Under the pieces are notes generated by a model. That model saw only the letters and a program-made list of their open reading frames with translations, had not been told where the DNA came from and made no database searches. Positions 17,266 to 26,714 of a stretch of DNA of 53,902 nucleotides are shown piece after piece. The DNA is from JBCCQH01 sp039024435 (lineage in GTDB: Bacteria; Bacteroidota; Bacteroidia; J057; JADKCL01). The stretch lies in contig JBCCQH010000045.1 in the NCBI GenBank assembly GCA_039024435.1, positions 1-53,902 on the forward strand, read 5' to 3'. Positions within the stretch are counted from its first letter, which is position 1, and every line of letters starts with the position of its first letter. The translations under genes and the position numbers were made by a program.

Positions 17266-19737
17266 TTAACGGTTAATGATCACGTAACCGGAAATGGGGT
17301 CATCGCCATTGCCTGGGTCAAGAATGTAGAAGTAGGTGCCATCGGGAAGCCGGTTGCCATTGGCGGAGTTCCCGTTGAATCTATTGAGATAAGGCGACGC
17401 CTGGAACACCTCACTGCCCCAACGATTCAGAATCGTCATCGTGCTTTGGGGGAAAAGTTCAATGTTCAAAATCGTGAAGGTTTCGTTGATTCCGTCTCCG
17501 TTCGGCGAGAAGCCTTGCGGGACATCCTCCGGCATGATCCCGAAAATCACCAGGATATCGGCACTGCTCACCGTCCCACAACCATTGGGATCGGTCACCT
17601 CCACCCGGTAGTTGCCCGGCTCGGAGGGAACCAGCGTTCGGTTTGTTTCGTTGGTCAGCGCGGTGCCCTCGAAGAACCACTGGTAGTTCGGGGCCTCCGA
17701 AGAGGTCAGCAGGGCCTGGCCGCCGGTGACAGTCGGCACGGCCAGTTCGGGGAACTCTGAAACCATCACAAGATTACTCCCGCCCTGGCAGCCATTGCCA
17801 TCGGTGACGACGACCTGATAAGTACCGGCGCCGGCATTGATACTGGCTTGGGTTTCGCCAGTCGACCAATCGTAAACGGCAAATCCAGCGGGAGCCGTAA
17901 GGGCGGCCGTAGCGCCCGGACACACAGTGAGATCCCCCCCGATGTCGGGCACCGGCACGGTATCGACACTGACGATGATGGTATCCACCGCCACACAACC
18001 GTTGGTATCGGTGACTTGTACATTGTAGCCGCCGGGCAGCCCCACAGTAATCGAATTGCCCATGCTCATGTCCGACCAGAGTACGCTGTCCCAAACCATT
18101 GAGACACTCAAGGTCAGGGAATCACTCCCGCAGATCGTCGTATCCGCCCCCAGGTCCACGACCGGTTGCGCGGCGAGATTGACCGTTACTGGATCCGAGG
18201 TACCGGCGCAATTGAGACTGTCAAATACGGTCACAAAAAAGGTTCCGGCCGTATCGACGGTTAGGTTCGAAGATGTTTCGCCGTTGACGTTCCATTGGTA
18301 GGCAAACCAGTTGGGATCAAAAGATTCCAAAGTCACGGTTGCTCCCGGACAGAGAGTTATGGGACCCGAAGGAACAATCACCGGATTGGGCAGAGGCTGA
18401 ATGGTAAGGGTAACCGTGTCGCCGAAGGTGCAACTGTTGGTGTCGGTCACCTGGACCGAATAGGTTCCACTGGTGTCCACTTGCAGCGTTTGCAGGGTGC
18501 TGTTGTCCGACCAGAGATAAGACGTAAAGCCCGCCCCGGCATCGAGGACGACTCCGCTGTCGCTGCAGACCACCCGGTCCGGACCGAGATCCACCAGAGG
18601 TGTGATCGCGACCACGGCCACGGTGTCAGACGTGATCGATTGGCAATTATTGGCCCAACTCGCAACGCAGTAGAAATGTCCCGAATCCAAGGCCATGTAT
18701 ACCGTGTCGGTCGCCCCTGGCAGGAGCACACCGTTGGTGTACCACTGATAGTTGGGAGCGCCAATGTCATTGGCGGTCAGCCGAACCGAATCGCCAATGC
18801 AAAATGTCGTGGTGCCGCCGGGGGCGGCATTGAAAGTCACCGTGCGGTCGATTTCCGTCCCGGTCTGTAATGTCGGATCGATGAACAAAAACTTGCGGTA
18901 CCAGATTTTAATGTTGGGCAGCACCCCACAAGTGATCTGATCCACCTGTCCGGCCGGTTCAAATTGATTTCCCGCTTCGAAAGCGACATCCCCGCAACTT
19001 CCCGGACAAGGGGTCACGGGGGCGCAAGGCGTCAAAATGCCCAGTGCGTCATTGGTGTAAAAGCCTACGTGGGCGCCCGGTACCGATACCGCTTCCCAAT
19101 CGATCAGGGTGGTAGCCGGACCGGCGGGCAGCGAAAAGAGGGGGGAAGTTTGGTTGACCTTATTGGTGTCGTCAAACATCTTCAACTGAATGTCGCCCGC
19201 GCCCTGGGAAAATAGCTGCCAGCGAACCGTACGGCCGTCGATGGGAATGGCAATCGACTGGAACGACACGATCGTATCAATCGGCGCTGCCACCGTCTGC
19301 ATCGTACTGCTGGTATCAAATCCGGTCGAAGCAAGCACCGAATCGATCGCGGAGAGGTTCGTCGTTGCCCCTGAATTGCCGTAATACATCGTCAGGGAAG
19401 GAGAAGACCCAAAGGCACCTAGCGATGACATCTTAATCCAGATTGTCGTATTCGCAGTATTGATGCCGGATTGAATCCAGTAGTGCAGTGAGGCACAGCA
19501 GTCGTCACCGACAAACCGGATGTCGGAGCCGTCGGGGTTCATTTTCCCCGCTTGGATCAACGCTTGGGTGTTGAGGTCCAGGCGGACTTGAAAATCGGTT
19601 TGAGGAACGCCGTTGGGGTTGAAAATCGGGATGTTGTAGACATACCGCCAGCTCTGGAAACACGTATTTTGCGCGGGCAATTGTGTACACAGGAGCAACA
19701 ACAGTCCCAATAGGCTTGGAAGTAAAGCTTTATTCAT
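17266..19737 (-). CDS. Surface protein with DUF2341 and T9SS type B C-terminal domain
   Basis: 823 residues, signal peptide ending near LPAQ. Residues ~25-150 resemble DUF2341 (WRYVYNIPI...IWIKMSSL), a jelly-roll/concanavalin-like domain. Then come beta-sandwich units with the QWYTNGVLLPGATDT and LGADTTICGSDSLTLS patterns common in Saprospiria adhesins. The end (~735-823) is a gliding-motility-associated type B domain: PQGFSPNGDGINETFTI, LNRWGSEVFQAS, LPDGTYFYILD. It is predicted to be exported by T9SS with the PorP/SprF protein encoded 12 nt downstream, and heads that three-gene operon. Confidence 0.88.
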   Translation of the reverse strand: MNKALLPSLLGLLLLLCTQLPAQNTCFQSWRYVYNIPIFNPNGVPQTDFQVRLDLNTQALIQAGKMNPDGSDIRFVGDDCCASLHYWIQSGINTANTTIWIKMSSLGAFGSSPSLTMYYGNSGATTNLSAIDSVLASTGFDTSSTMQTVAAPIDTIVSFQSIAIPIDGRTVRWQLFSQGAGDIQLKMFDDTNKVNQTSPLFSLPAGPATTLIDWEAVSVPGAHVGFYTNDALGILTPCAPVTPCPGSCGDVAFEAGNQFEPAGQVDQITCGVLPNIKIWYRKFLFIDPTLQTGTEIDRTVTFNAAPGGTTTFCIGDSVRLTANDIGAPNYQWYTNGVLLPGATDTVYMALDSGHFYCVASWANNCQSITSDTVAVVAITPLVDLGPDRVVCSDSGVVLDAGAGFTSYLWSDNSTLQTLQVDTSGTYSVQVTDTNSCTFGDTVTLTIQPLPNPVIVPSGPITLCPGATVTLESFDPNWFAYQWNVNGETSSNLTVDTAGTFFVTVFDSLNCAGTSDPVTVNLAAQPVVDLGADTTICGSDSLTLSVSMVWDSVLWSDMSMGNSITVGLPGGYNVQVTDTNGCVAVDTIIVSVDTVPVPDIGGDLTVCPGATAALTAPAGFAVYDWSTGETQASINAGAGTYQVVVTDGNGCQGGSNLVMVSEFPELAVPTVTGGQALLTSSEAPNYQWFFEGTALTNETNRTLVPSEPGNYRVEVTDPNGCGTVSSADILVIFGIMPEDVPQGFSPNGDGINETFTILNIELFPQSTMTILNRWGSEVFQASPYLNRFNGNSANGNRLPDGTYFYILDPGNGDDPISGYVIINR

Positions 19738-20169
19738 ATCCTTGTAACATTGCAGCGGATTTCGCTGAATAATTCCGTAGCTACATCGTTGGACATAGAC
19801 ATATTTTAAGGTGCGAACTTGCAGGAGGCATCAATGCATCCATCTCGTTATCAGTGCCCTTAGCTCAGGTTCTGGTTCTGGGAAATTTCCCTCGCCAATT
19901 ACAAAAAACAGTGAAATGGTCACTTGAAAATCCACACCAGTTGTTTTATTGATCGATTACGGGTTCAAGTTATAAGGTTTTTATGGATCGACAAAAGAAA
20001 AAACTGCGGTTGTTAGAATATTCGGCCGGTTTGTGGAAACCTTTTTCGATTTGATCTTGGAGATGCGGAGCAATCCTGGAAATTGGTTACCCGCTTCCTG
20101 GGGGGGAGCGGATTGAACAACTCGACGGTTGATGGGTTTTGCCTATCATTGGAGAAAGCACGTCATGGC
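19738..20169. other. Divergent intergenic region without a gene
   Basis: 432 nt between the minus-strand adhesin operon and the plus-strand ABC transporter. No convincing open frame, repeat copy or tRNA. It is more AT-rich than the flanks and presumably holds both promoters; a TATCATTG at about 20140 is a weak -7 candidate for the transporter. Confidence 0.5.
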
Positions 20170-22023
20170 ATGAGTTGGTTCAAAAAAATCCTCGGACTTT
20201 ACGATCCTTTCAGTTCCCGGAAACAGAAACTCAGTTTTCGGGAAAACCTGTCGGCACTGCGGGTTCTGCCCCGCCTATTTCGCATGATTTGGGAGACCGA
20301 CCGGAGCCTCACTCTGCTCAACATTGTCCTGCGCATCATCAAAGCGGCCTTGCCCCTCGCAACCTTATATGTGGGCAAACTCATCATTGATGCGGTAGTC
20401 GTCTTGCAACAGGAAGGCGGCCCGACAACCTTTCTTTGGACGGTGGTGGGGATCGAGCTGGGGTTGGCTTTGCTGTCGGACGTGCTCAACCGCCTGATCG
20501 GGCTGACCGATAGCTTGTTGGGGGACCTGTTTGCAAATATGACCTCGGTCAAGCTCATGGACCACGCCGCGCGCATGGACCTGTCCATGTTTGAGGATGC
20601 GAAGTTTTACGACAAGTTGGAACGGGCCCGGCAACAAACGGTGGGCCGCGTCGTGCTCATGTCCAAGATGTTGTTGCAGGTCCAGGACCTGCTCACAATC
20701 AGTTTCCTCATTGCCGGCCTGGCCGTAGTCTCCCCTTGGCTTATTCTCCTTCTGATCGTGGCGGTCCTCCCCGCTTTTCTCACCGAGGTCTACTACAACC
20801 GCTCCTCATATTCACTTACCCGGTCCTGGACACCCGAACGCCGGGAACTCGATTACCTGCGCTACATCGGCGCCAGCGATACCACCGCCAAAGAAATCAA
20901 GATTTTCGGCCTGAGCGACTTCCTGACCGAGCGCTTCGGAACCCTGGCCCACCGGTACTACCTCGCCAATCGCAACCTCGCCGTACGGCGCACCGCCTGG
21001 GGCACGATCTTCAATGCATTCGGTATCGGAGCCTACTATGCGGCCTACGTGTACATCATCGGGGACACGATTCAAGGCCGGTTGAGCATCGGGGATCTGA
21101 CCTTTCTTGCGGGCTCGTTTATGCGCCTGCGGACACTGTTGCAGGGAATGCTGTCGCGGTTTTCCAGCATCGCGCAAAACGCACTTTACTTGCAGGACTT
21201 GTTTGACTTTTTCGAACTCAAGTCGGACATCGCTTCGCCGGAAGCCCCCGCACCATTTCCGGTTCCGGTGCAGCAGGGCATCACGTTTGAAAATGTAGGC
21301 TTTCGCTATCCGGGCACGGACCGCTGGGCGGTGCGGCATTTAAATTTCACCCTGCAAGCGGGAGAAAAGCTGGCCCTGGTCGGGGAAAATGGCGCGGGCA
21401 AAACCACGCTGGTCAAACTGCTGGCACGCCTGTACGATCCCACGGAGGGACGCATCTTGCTGGACGGGCGCGACCTCCGGTCTTATGACCTAAAAGACCT
21501 CCGCAATGCAATTGGAGTGATTTTTCAGGATTTTGTCCGGTTTTATTTGGCAGCCCGGGAAAACATCGGCGTGGGGCGGGTCGAAGCCATGGGGGACCGG
21601 CCGCGGATCGAGGACGCAGCCCACAAAAGCCTCGCCGACACCGTCGTCAACCAGCTCGAAGGCGGTTACGATCAGATGCTCGGCCGGCGCTTCAAAAAGG
21701 GCGTAGAGTTGTCCGGGGGCGAATGGCAAAAGGTCGCATTGGCCCGCGCATACATGCGCGATGCCCAAATATTGGTCCTGGACGAGCCCACCGCGGCCCT
21801 CGATGCCCGGGCCGAATACGAGGTTTTCCAGCGCTTCTCCGAATTGACCCAAGGCAAATCTGCCGTGCTGATCAGCCACCGATTCTCCACGGTTCGCATG
21901 GCCGACCGCATTCTGGTCCTGCGCGCCGGCGAAATGGTCGAACTCGGCTCCCACGAAGCTCTCGTGACCAAAAAGGGCCTCTACGCCGAACTCTTCGAGC
22001 TCCAAGCCCGTGGATACAAGTGA
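20170..22023 (+). CDS. ABC transporter, fused permease and ATPase (exporter type)
   Basis: 617 residues from the ATG at 20170; an upstream in-frame TTG (20083) would add 29 unconserved residues. The N-terminal half has about six membrane helices (~30-340). The C-terminal half is the ATPase: Walker A GENGAGKTT (~405-413), signature LSGGE (~514), Walker B ILVLDEP (~535-541) and H-loop ISHR (~568). A single half-transporter, so it should act as a homodimer exporting a lipid, peptide or drug; the substrate cannot be told from the sequence. It has its own upstream region and is followed by a dispersed repeat. Confidence 0.92.
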   Translation: MSWFKKILGLYDPFSSRKQKLSFRENLSALRVLPRLFRMIWETDRSLTLLNIVLRIIKAALPLATLYVGKLIIDAVVVLQQEGGPTTFLWTVVGIELGLALLSDVLNRLIGLTDSLLGDLFANMTSVKLMDHAARMDLSMFEDAKFYDKLERARQQTVGRVVLMSKMLLQVQDLLTISFLIAGLAVVSPWLILLLIVAVLPAFLTEVYYNRSSYSLTRSWTPERRELDYLRYIGASDTTAKEIKIFGLSDFLTERFGTLAHRYYLANRNLAVRRTAWGTIFNAFGIGAYYAAYVYIIGDTIQGRLSIGDLTFLAGSFMRLRTLLQGMLSRFSSIAQNALYLQDLFDFFELKSDIASPEAPAPFPVPVQQGITFENVGFRYPGTDRWAVRHLNFTLQAGEKLALVGENGAGKTTLVKLLARLYDPTEGRILLDGRDLRSYDLKDLRNAIGVIFQDFVRFYLAARENIGVGRVEAMGDRPRIEDAAHKSLADTVVNQLEGGYDQMLGRRFKKGVELSGGEWQKVALARAYMRDAQILVLDEPTAALDARAEYEVFQRFSELTQGKSAVLISHRFSTVRMADRILVLRAGEMVELGSHEALVTKKGLYAELFELQARGYK

Positions 22024-22340
22024 GGGAATTTCCAATTTCCAATTGGCGCGAGAGAATTTCCCATTGACGGATTTCCGATTGGCGCGTTTCGGTCGTGCAA
22101 CCTACGTGTACAAAAAACCGCCCCCGAAATTGATTTTTCCCGTGGCTGCATGCAAGTTTATCAATTTGAACGCCGCACGGCGGAGCATTGATTTCCAATT
22201 GGCACGCTAGAATTTTCAATTGCTCGATTTCCAAGCTCCGGTGGGTGCTGCGCTTAATTTTTAATGGTCCCAAATCACCGCCCCTGGAAGTTCATTGAAA
22301 ATCGAGAATTGGAAATTGAAAATTCGATCATCGGAAATTC
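22024..22340. repeat. Dispersed intergenic repeat, copy 3
   Basis: The modules appear here mainly in reverse orientation: CAATTTCCAATTGGCGCG, a GTGCAACCTACG box, TTATCAATTTGAACGCCGC (about 22159-22177) and several ATTGAAAAT/AATTGGAAAT words. It fills the space between the ABC transporter and the SDR gene. An in-frame ATG inside it (22295) would give the SDR a repeat-derived N-terminal tail; I reject that start. Confidence 0.7.
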
Positions 22341-22342
22341 TT

Positions 22343-22350
22343 TACATTTG
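22343..22350 (+). promoter_or_regulatory. TAnnTTTG element 4 nt before the SDR start
   Basis: TACATTTG is a perfect match to the Bacteroidota -7 consensus and ends four bases before the ATG at 22355. Transcription would start at or next to the start codon, giving a leaderless or near-leaderless mRNA. Confidence 0.55.
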
Positions 22351-22354
22351 TGGC

Positions 22355-23092
22355 ATGGGCAGTAAAATCCTGATATTGGGCGCTTCTTCGGACATTGCGC
22401 GGGCGATTGTTGTTGAATTTGCCCGGGCCGGACACGGGTTTTACCTCGCGGGGTTGCGGGCGGAGGAGGAAATTGCGCCCGAAGTCAGCGACCTGCGCCT
22501 GCGCTACGGAGTGGAAGCAGAAGCCCGGGAGTTTGATGCCCTGGCGTATGCGGATCACCAAGCATTTTACAACGCGCTGGACCCCAAACCAGAAGTCGTC
22601 GTTTGCGTAGTGGGCTATATGCCGGAACAGGCAGATGCCGAGCGCGATGAAAGCCTAGCGCGGCGCATCATGGAAACCAATTATGTAGGCTGCGCCCACT
22701 TCCTGGGGATTGCGGCAAATGATTTTGAACAACGAGGCTCCGGCTCCATCATCGGAATTTCGTCCGTCGCGGGAGACCGCGGACGCGCCACCAACTACCT
22801 CTACGGCAGCGCCAAAGCCGGATTTACCGCTTTCCTCTCAGGATTGCGCAACCGCCTCCACAAATCGGGGGTCCAGGTACTCACGGTAAAACCGGGATTT
22901 GTCCGCACCAAAATGACCGAAGGACTCGACTTGCCCGGACCGCTGACCGCCGAGCCGCAACAAGTGGGACGGGCCGTATTCCGCGCCTGGAAAAAGCGAA
23001 AAAACGTCCTCTACACCAAGTGGATGTGGCGCTACATCATGTGGATCATTCGCAACATTCCCGAGTGGCAGTTCAAGAAGATGAAGCTTTGA
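22355..23092 (+). CDS. SDR-family NAD(P)-dependent oxidoreductase
   Basis: 245 residues. A glycine-rich dinucleotide motif, ILGASSDIA (residues 7-15), is followed by the classical SDR tetrad: Asn109 (METNYVG), Ser136/137 (GISSVAG) and Tyr150/Lys154 (YGSAK). It resembles the DprE2-type decaprenylphospho-keto-sugar reductases, but substrate is uncertain. The start at 22355 removes a repeat-derived tail. The stop codon overlaps the TTG start of the next gene (TTGA), suggesting coupled translation with a membrane glycosyl-transfer enzyme, so a role in envelope sugar or lipid metabolism is plausible. Confidence 0.85.
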   Translation: MGSKILILGASSDIARAIVVEFARAGHGFYLAGLRAEEEIAPEVSDLRLRYGVEAEAREFDALAYADHQAFYNALDPKPEVVVCVVGYMPEQADAERDESLARRIMETNYVGCAHFLGIAANDFEQRGSGSIIGISSVAGDRGRATNYLYGSAKAGFTAFLSGLRNRLHKSGVQVLTVKPGFVRTKMTEGLDLPGPLTAEPQQVGRAVFRAWKKRKNVLYTKWMWRYIMWIIRNIPEWQFKKMKL

Positions 23093-24531
23093 CCGGAAAA
23101 ATCCATCCGGAAAAACGCGATCTGCGGGCACTGGGCACCGCTGCGGTCGCCCTCCTCGTTTGGCACATCATTTCCTGGCAATTTCCCTTCTTCTGGGACA
23201 CCGTCCTCAATGCAAAAATCGCCCATTGGTACCTGGAAAGTGACTTTGCGCAGTTGACCGTTCCCGAGCGCCTCGACGCGGGGCACCCCCCTTTTTTTAA
23301 CCTGTACCTGGCCGGGATTTGGGCCGGGGTGGGAAAGTCCCTGACCGCAGCACACCTGGCCCTGCTGCCGTTCCTGCTGGTGCTACTGGTGCAATACTGG
23401 AAGCTGGCGGTGCGATTTTTACCGGAAAATGTCCGGGCTTGGGCCTTGGTTCTGCTGTTTTGCGAACCGACTTTCCTCGCGCAAAGCAGCATGATCACGC
23501 CAGACATCGTGCTGGTGGCGATGTTCCTCACCAGCATCAATGCAGTCCTGGAAGGGCGGCGCCTGCGCCTGGCGCTGGCCTTGATCGTGATGGCCTCGGT
23601 GACCTTTCGGGGAATCCTGGCCGTGCCCGCGGTGTTCCTCATTGAAGTGGGACTCGGCTGGCAGGCGGGCCGGCGCAAGCCCGATTGGGGCAAAATCCTC
23701 GCTTACCTACCAGTGGGCGGACTGACCCTGGTATGGTTGTGGGTCCACTACCGGGCCGTCGGGTGGTTATTGACGCCCCCCCCGGAGACCTACGGTGCCC
23801 ACCGCAAGCTGGTGGGAATCGGCACCCTGGCGCGCAACTTGGGGATCGTCGGGTGGCGCTTCCTCGATTTTGGCCGGATCGCAGTTTGGTTGGTGGTGCT
23901 CGGAGCCCTGGTGGCCGGCGGGCGGCGCTCGGTGCGCAATTGGCCGGACCTGCGGCGGCTGGGCTGGATGTTTCTCGCGCCGGCCGCTTTGTGGACCTTG
24001 CTGTTCATTCCATTTTCCAATCCCATCGGAATGCGCTATTTCCTGAGCGCTTATCTCCTGCTGATGCTGATTGCCCTGGGGCTGGTGGCCCAGTGGCCGA
24101 CCGCAACCCTGCGGCGGGCGGGCCGGCTGGGAATGGCGCTGGTCTTGATCTCCGGGCACTTTTGGGTGTATCCCGATTCTATCGCCAAATCCTGGGACAG
24201 CTCCCTCGCCCACCTGCCTTACTTTGGGCTGCAACGCGATTTGGCAGAGGAGATGGCGGTCCGGGGCATCGATCCGGCGCAGGTCTGCACCGATTTTCCG
24301 ATGCTGGCGCCCCCCCGCTTTGCTTACGTTCGGGAATCGGCGCCCCCGTTTGGGCGGGACCTCAAAGCTACCGAGCGCCTGGGCAACTGCGAATTCGTCC
24401 TCTGGTCCAATATCTCAAACGGTTTCGAGGCGGCCGAGTGGGAAATCCTGGACCGGGAATTTACCCAAGTGCTGGACCGCCAAAAGGGCGCAGTGCGGAT
24501 GCGCCTCTTTCGCCGGGTCGGGGTGGAGTAA
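23089..24531 (+). CDS. GT-C-like integral membrane glycosyltransferase (GT39/ArnT-like)
   Basis: About 480 residues and 10 or so membrane helices. The first luminal loop carries LDAGHPPFFNLYLAG (Asp/His-Pro-Pro), as in GT39/ArnT-type enzymes that use polyprenyl-phosphate sugars, and a second loop has an ITPDIVL motif. The start is TTG at 23089, overlapping the stop of the SDR gene by 4 nt; no better start exists because upstream codons lie within the SDR gene. The C-terminal ~120 residues are soluble. Together with the SDR it may modify a surface lipid or glycan, but donor and acceptor are unknown. Confidence 0.75.
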   Translation: MTGKIHPEKRDLRALGTAAVALLVWHIISWQFPFFWDTVLNAKIAHWYLESDFAQLTVPERLDAGHPPFFNLYLAGIWAGVGKSLTAAHLALLPFLLVLLVQYWKLAVRFLPENVRAWALVLLFCEPTFLAQSSMITPDIVLVAMFLTSINAVLEGRRLRLALALIVMASVTFRGILAVPAVFLIEVGLGWQAGRRKPDWGKILAYLPVGGLTLVWLWVHYRAVGWLLTPPPETYGAHRKLVGIGTLARNLGIVGWRFLDFGRIAVWLVVLGALVAGGRRSVRNWPDLRRLGWMFLAPAALWTLLFIPFSNPIGMRYFLSAYLLLMLIALGLVAQWPTATLRRAGRLGMALVLISGHFWVYPDSIAKSWDSSLAHLPYFGLQRDLAEEMAVRGIDPAQVCTDFPMLAPPRFAYVRESAPPFGRDLKATERLGNCEFVLWSNISNGFEAAEWEILDREFTQVLDRQKGAVRMRLFRRVGVE

Positions 24532-24605
24532 GTAAGTAACCCAAGGGGGCTTTTTGACCCGCACAACAACGCAAATTTGCCTATTTTTAAATAAATCATT
24601 TGCGT

Positions 24606-25901
24606 ATGAACCGATCATTTCTTCGTCCCCTCTGCGCCATAGCTCTATTGATCGGCCTGAATTTTTCTGATTTGACCGCCCAATCGGTGTTGACGGGGCG
24701 GGTGGTCGATGTCGAGACAAATGAGCCCCTGGTGGGTGCGGTGGTCGCGGAGCAGGCGACCGAAACCGGAGTCTACACGGATGAAAGAGGCCGTTTCTCC
24801 TTCGAAACCAGCAGCCCACGGCCTACGATCAAAGTGACCTACATCGGCTACAAGGAGACGGTCCGGACCCTCGATGCGGATTCGGATACGGATTACACCA
24901 TCGAGCTGTGGCCGGACCCTTTGCAGCTTCCCACGACGACAATTACCGACAGCCGGCTGTCCCGGGTGTATCCGGACAACTCAATTCAGGTCCAGGATTT
25001 TGCCTTCTTGGAGGACAATACGCTTCTGATCGTCTACGATCCCGACGAAAAAACCAACGTGCTCGAACTGGTCGCCCAAGACGGAACCTCGCTTGCGACC
25101 TGGAAAGATCCATCGGATCCCCCCCGCAGTCTGGAGCGGGATTGTCTGGGAAATGTACAGTGCATCAGTGCTGCCCAAGCCGGCCAGGTCGACTACACCC
25201 TCCACCAACTGATTCTGCGCCGCGACTCGCTGACCATTTATCGCACCGCCATGGCGGCGTGCCGTACGCTGCTCGACAGCACCTATTTCTTTGAATATTC
25301 TCCTTCGCGCTGGACAAAAAGCTTTGTGTACGTGCGGACGGATGAGCGCCGCAAACGTCACCTTTATGCTTCTCAGGATACCCACGCCCTCAAGACGATT
25401 TACGATGATGCGCTGATGCCGGACAAGATTGTCTCGCCAGAAATGCTGTATTCGGGGGTTCGCGGCGTCCAGGCAAAACAATTTCAGGACGGTATGAACG
25501 GACGTTATTTCGACGAAGTACAGTTCCCCGAGCCCTACGTCCCGATTTACACCATCGGGGGAACCGTCTGCGTTTTTGACCACATCCGACGCAAACTTGT
25601 GCGCTTTGACGCGTGGGGAGAGCAGGTCGCTGAAGCGGAGATCAGCTACCCAGATCTGCGGCGCTGGAAGCGCAACGTAATTGTCGACCATGCCGGCAAC
25701 CGAGCGTTTACCTTTACCGAGAAGAGCGGCTACACCACGGTTCACCGGATCGATATTGATACGGGCGCTCTGATTCTGGAGTGGGAACTGCCCCTGCCCT
25801 TCGTGCAAAAGATCCGGGTGCGGGGCGATTACATTTACTTTTTGTATCGAGAAGGGCCGTACGATCCGGTCAAGCGGCTCTATCGCTTTGAGATGATCTG
25901 A
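24606..25901 (+). CDS. Exported protein with carboxypeptidase-regulatory domain and beta-propeller-like region
   Basis: 431 residues from the ATG at 24606. The signal peptide ends near LTAQ. Residues ~28-105 form a CarbopepD_reg_2-like beta-sandwich (VLTGRVVDVETNEPLVGAVV, then TYIGYKETVRTL), the domain found at the N-terminus of many TonB receptors. The rest (~120-431) reads as a 6-7-bladed propeller (LLIVYDPDEKTN, VFDHIRRKLVRFD, IYFLYREGPYDPVKRLYRFE). There is no barrel and no sorting domain, so it is probably periplasmic. Similar exported 'sensor-like' proteins are common in Saprospiria; function unknown. Three bases before the ATG there is an ATCATTTG, close to the -7 consensus. Confidence 0.7.
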   Translation: MNRSFLRPLCAIALLIGLNFSDLTAQSVLTGRVVDVETNEPLVGAVVAEQATETGVYTDERGRFSFETSSPRPTIKVTYIGYKETVRTLDADSDTDYTIELWPDPLQLPTTTITDSRLSRVYPDNSIQVQDFAFLEDNTLLIVYDPDEKTNVLELVAQDGTSLATWKDPSDPPRSLERDCLGNVQCISAAQAGQVDYTLHQLILRRDSLTIYRTAMAACRTLLDSTYFFEYSPSRWTKSFVYVRTDERRKRHLYASQDTHALKTIYDDALMPDKIVSPEMLYSGVRGVQAKQFQDGMNGRYFDEVQFPEPYVPIYTIGGTVCVFDHIRRKLVRFDAWGEQVAEAEISYPDLRRWKRNVIVDHAGNRAFTFTEKSGYTTVHRIDIDTGALILEWELPLPFVQKIRVRGDYIYFLYREGPYDPVKRLYRFEMI

Positions 25902-25918
25902 TCCGTGGACCCGATGGG

Positions 25919-26704
25919 TCAGCCGTTGGGCGCAGCTTGTTCGACCACCCCAAACAACTGCCGGGCATTGGCCGTGGTGACCCGGTCGATCTCTCCGACC
26001 GTCGTGCCTTTGACTTCGGCCAGTTTGCGGGCGACAAGGGCGGTGTAGCTGCTCTCATTGCGCTTGCCCCGGTGAGGGACGGGCGGCAAGTAAGGCGAAT
26101 CGGTTTCCAGCACCAAGTGCGCCAGGCCAATGCCCGCGACCACTTCCGCTACCCCACTGTTTTTGTAGGTTAGCACGCCCCCGATCCCCATCAGGAAGCC
26201 GAGGTCCTGGATTTGGGCGGCTTGCTGGGCGCTGCCATTAAAACAATGAAAGATGCCTTTGAGGCGGCCATCCTGCCCTTCACTTACCAGGGCGATCACG
26301 TCGTCCATCGATTCCCGGCAGTGGAGGATCAATGGCAGATCTTTTGCTTTGGCCCAGGCGATATGGCGGCGCAACGAGTCCTTTTGCCCGGCGGCAAAGG
26401 TTGTATCCCAGTAGTAATCCAGGCCCGTCTCCCCCACTCCATAGTAGCGGCGGCCCGATTCCCATTCGGCCTCCAACCGATCCAGGACCTCGGGATAATT
26501 TTCCTTGATGTAGCAGGGATGCAACCCCAACATCGGGTAGAAGAAACCGGGGTCAGCATCGGCGAGGGCGTTCATTTTGGGCAGCGATTCCAGGTCGATG
26601 TTGGGCAGGAAAACGTGGCTGAGCACGTTGCGGGCCCGGTCGTGGACCGCCGCACGATCTCCGTCAAATTTTCCCAGGTACAAATGCGAATGGGTGTCGA
26701 TCAT
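25919..26704 (-). CDS. TatD family metal-dependent hydrolase
   Basis: 261 residues, the typical family length. Metal ligands are visible in order: MIDTHSHLYL (His5, His7), GETGLDYYW (Glu, about 93), LILHCRES (His), GIFHCFNG (His) and ETDSPYLPPVPHRGKRN (Asp). TatD enzymes are cytoplasmic DNases or D-aminoacyl-tRNA-like deacylases. It lies 10 nt downstream of the 189-residue PH-like gene, in the same operon. Confidence 0.93.
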   Translation of the reverse strand: MIDTHSHLYLGKFDGDRAAVHDRARNVLSHVFLPNIDLESLPKMNALADADPGFFYPMLGLHPCYIKENYPEVLDRLEAEWESGRRYYGVGETGLDYYWDTTFAAGQKDSLRRHIAWAKAKDLPLILHCRESMDDVIALVSEGQDGRLKGIFHCFNGSAQQAAQIQDLGFLMGIGGVLTYKNSGVAEVVAGIGLAHLVLETDSPYLPPVPHRGKRNESSYTALVARKLAEVKGTTVGEIDRVTTANARQLFGVVEQAAPNG

Positions 26705-26714
26705 CGTTCCGGAA

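Noticed and set aside
22295..22354. N-terminal extension of the SDR protein (start at 22295)
   Set aside because: The 20 extra residues (IENWKLKI pattern) come from the dispersed repeat; the ATG at 22355 follows a perfect TAnnTTTG element.
23685..24539. Alternate-frame protein within the GT-C gene
   Set aside because: Rich in Gly/Ala/Arg/Pro, as expected from an out-of-frame reading of GC-rich membrane protein codons; it has no start context or homology signal.
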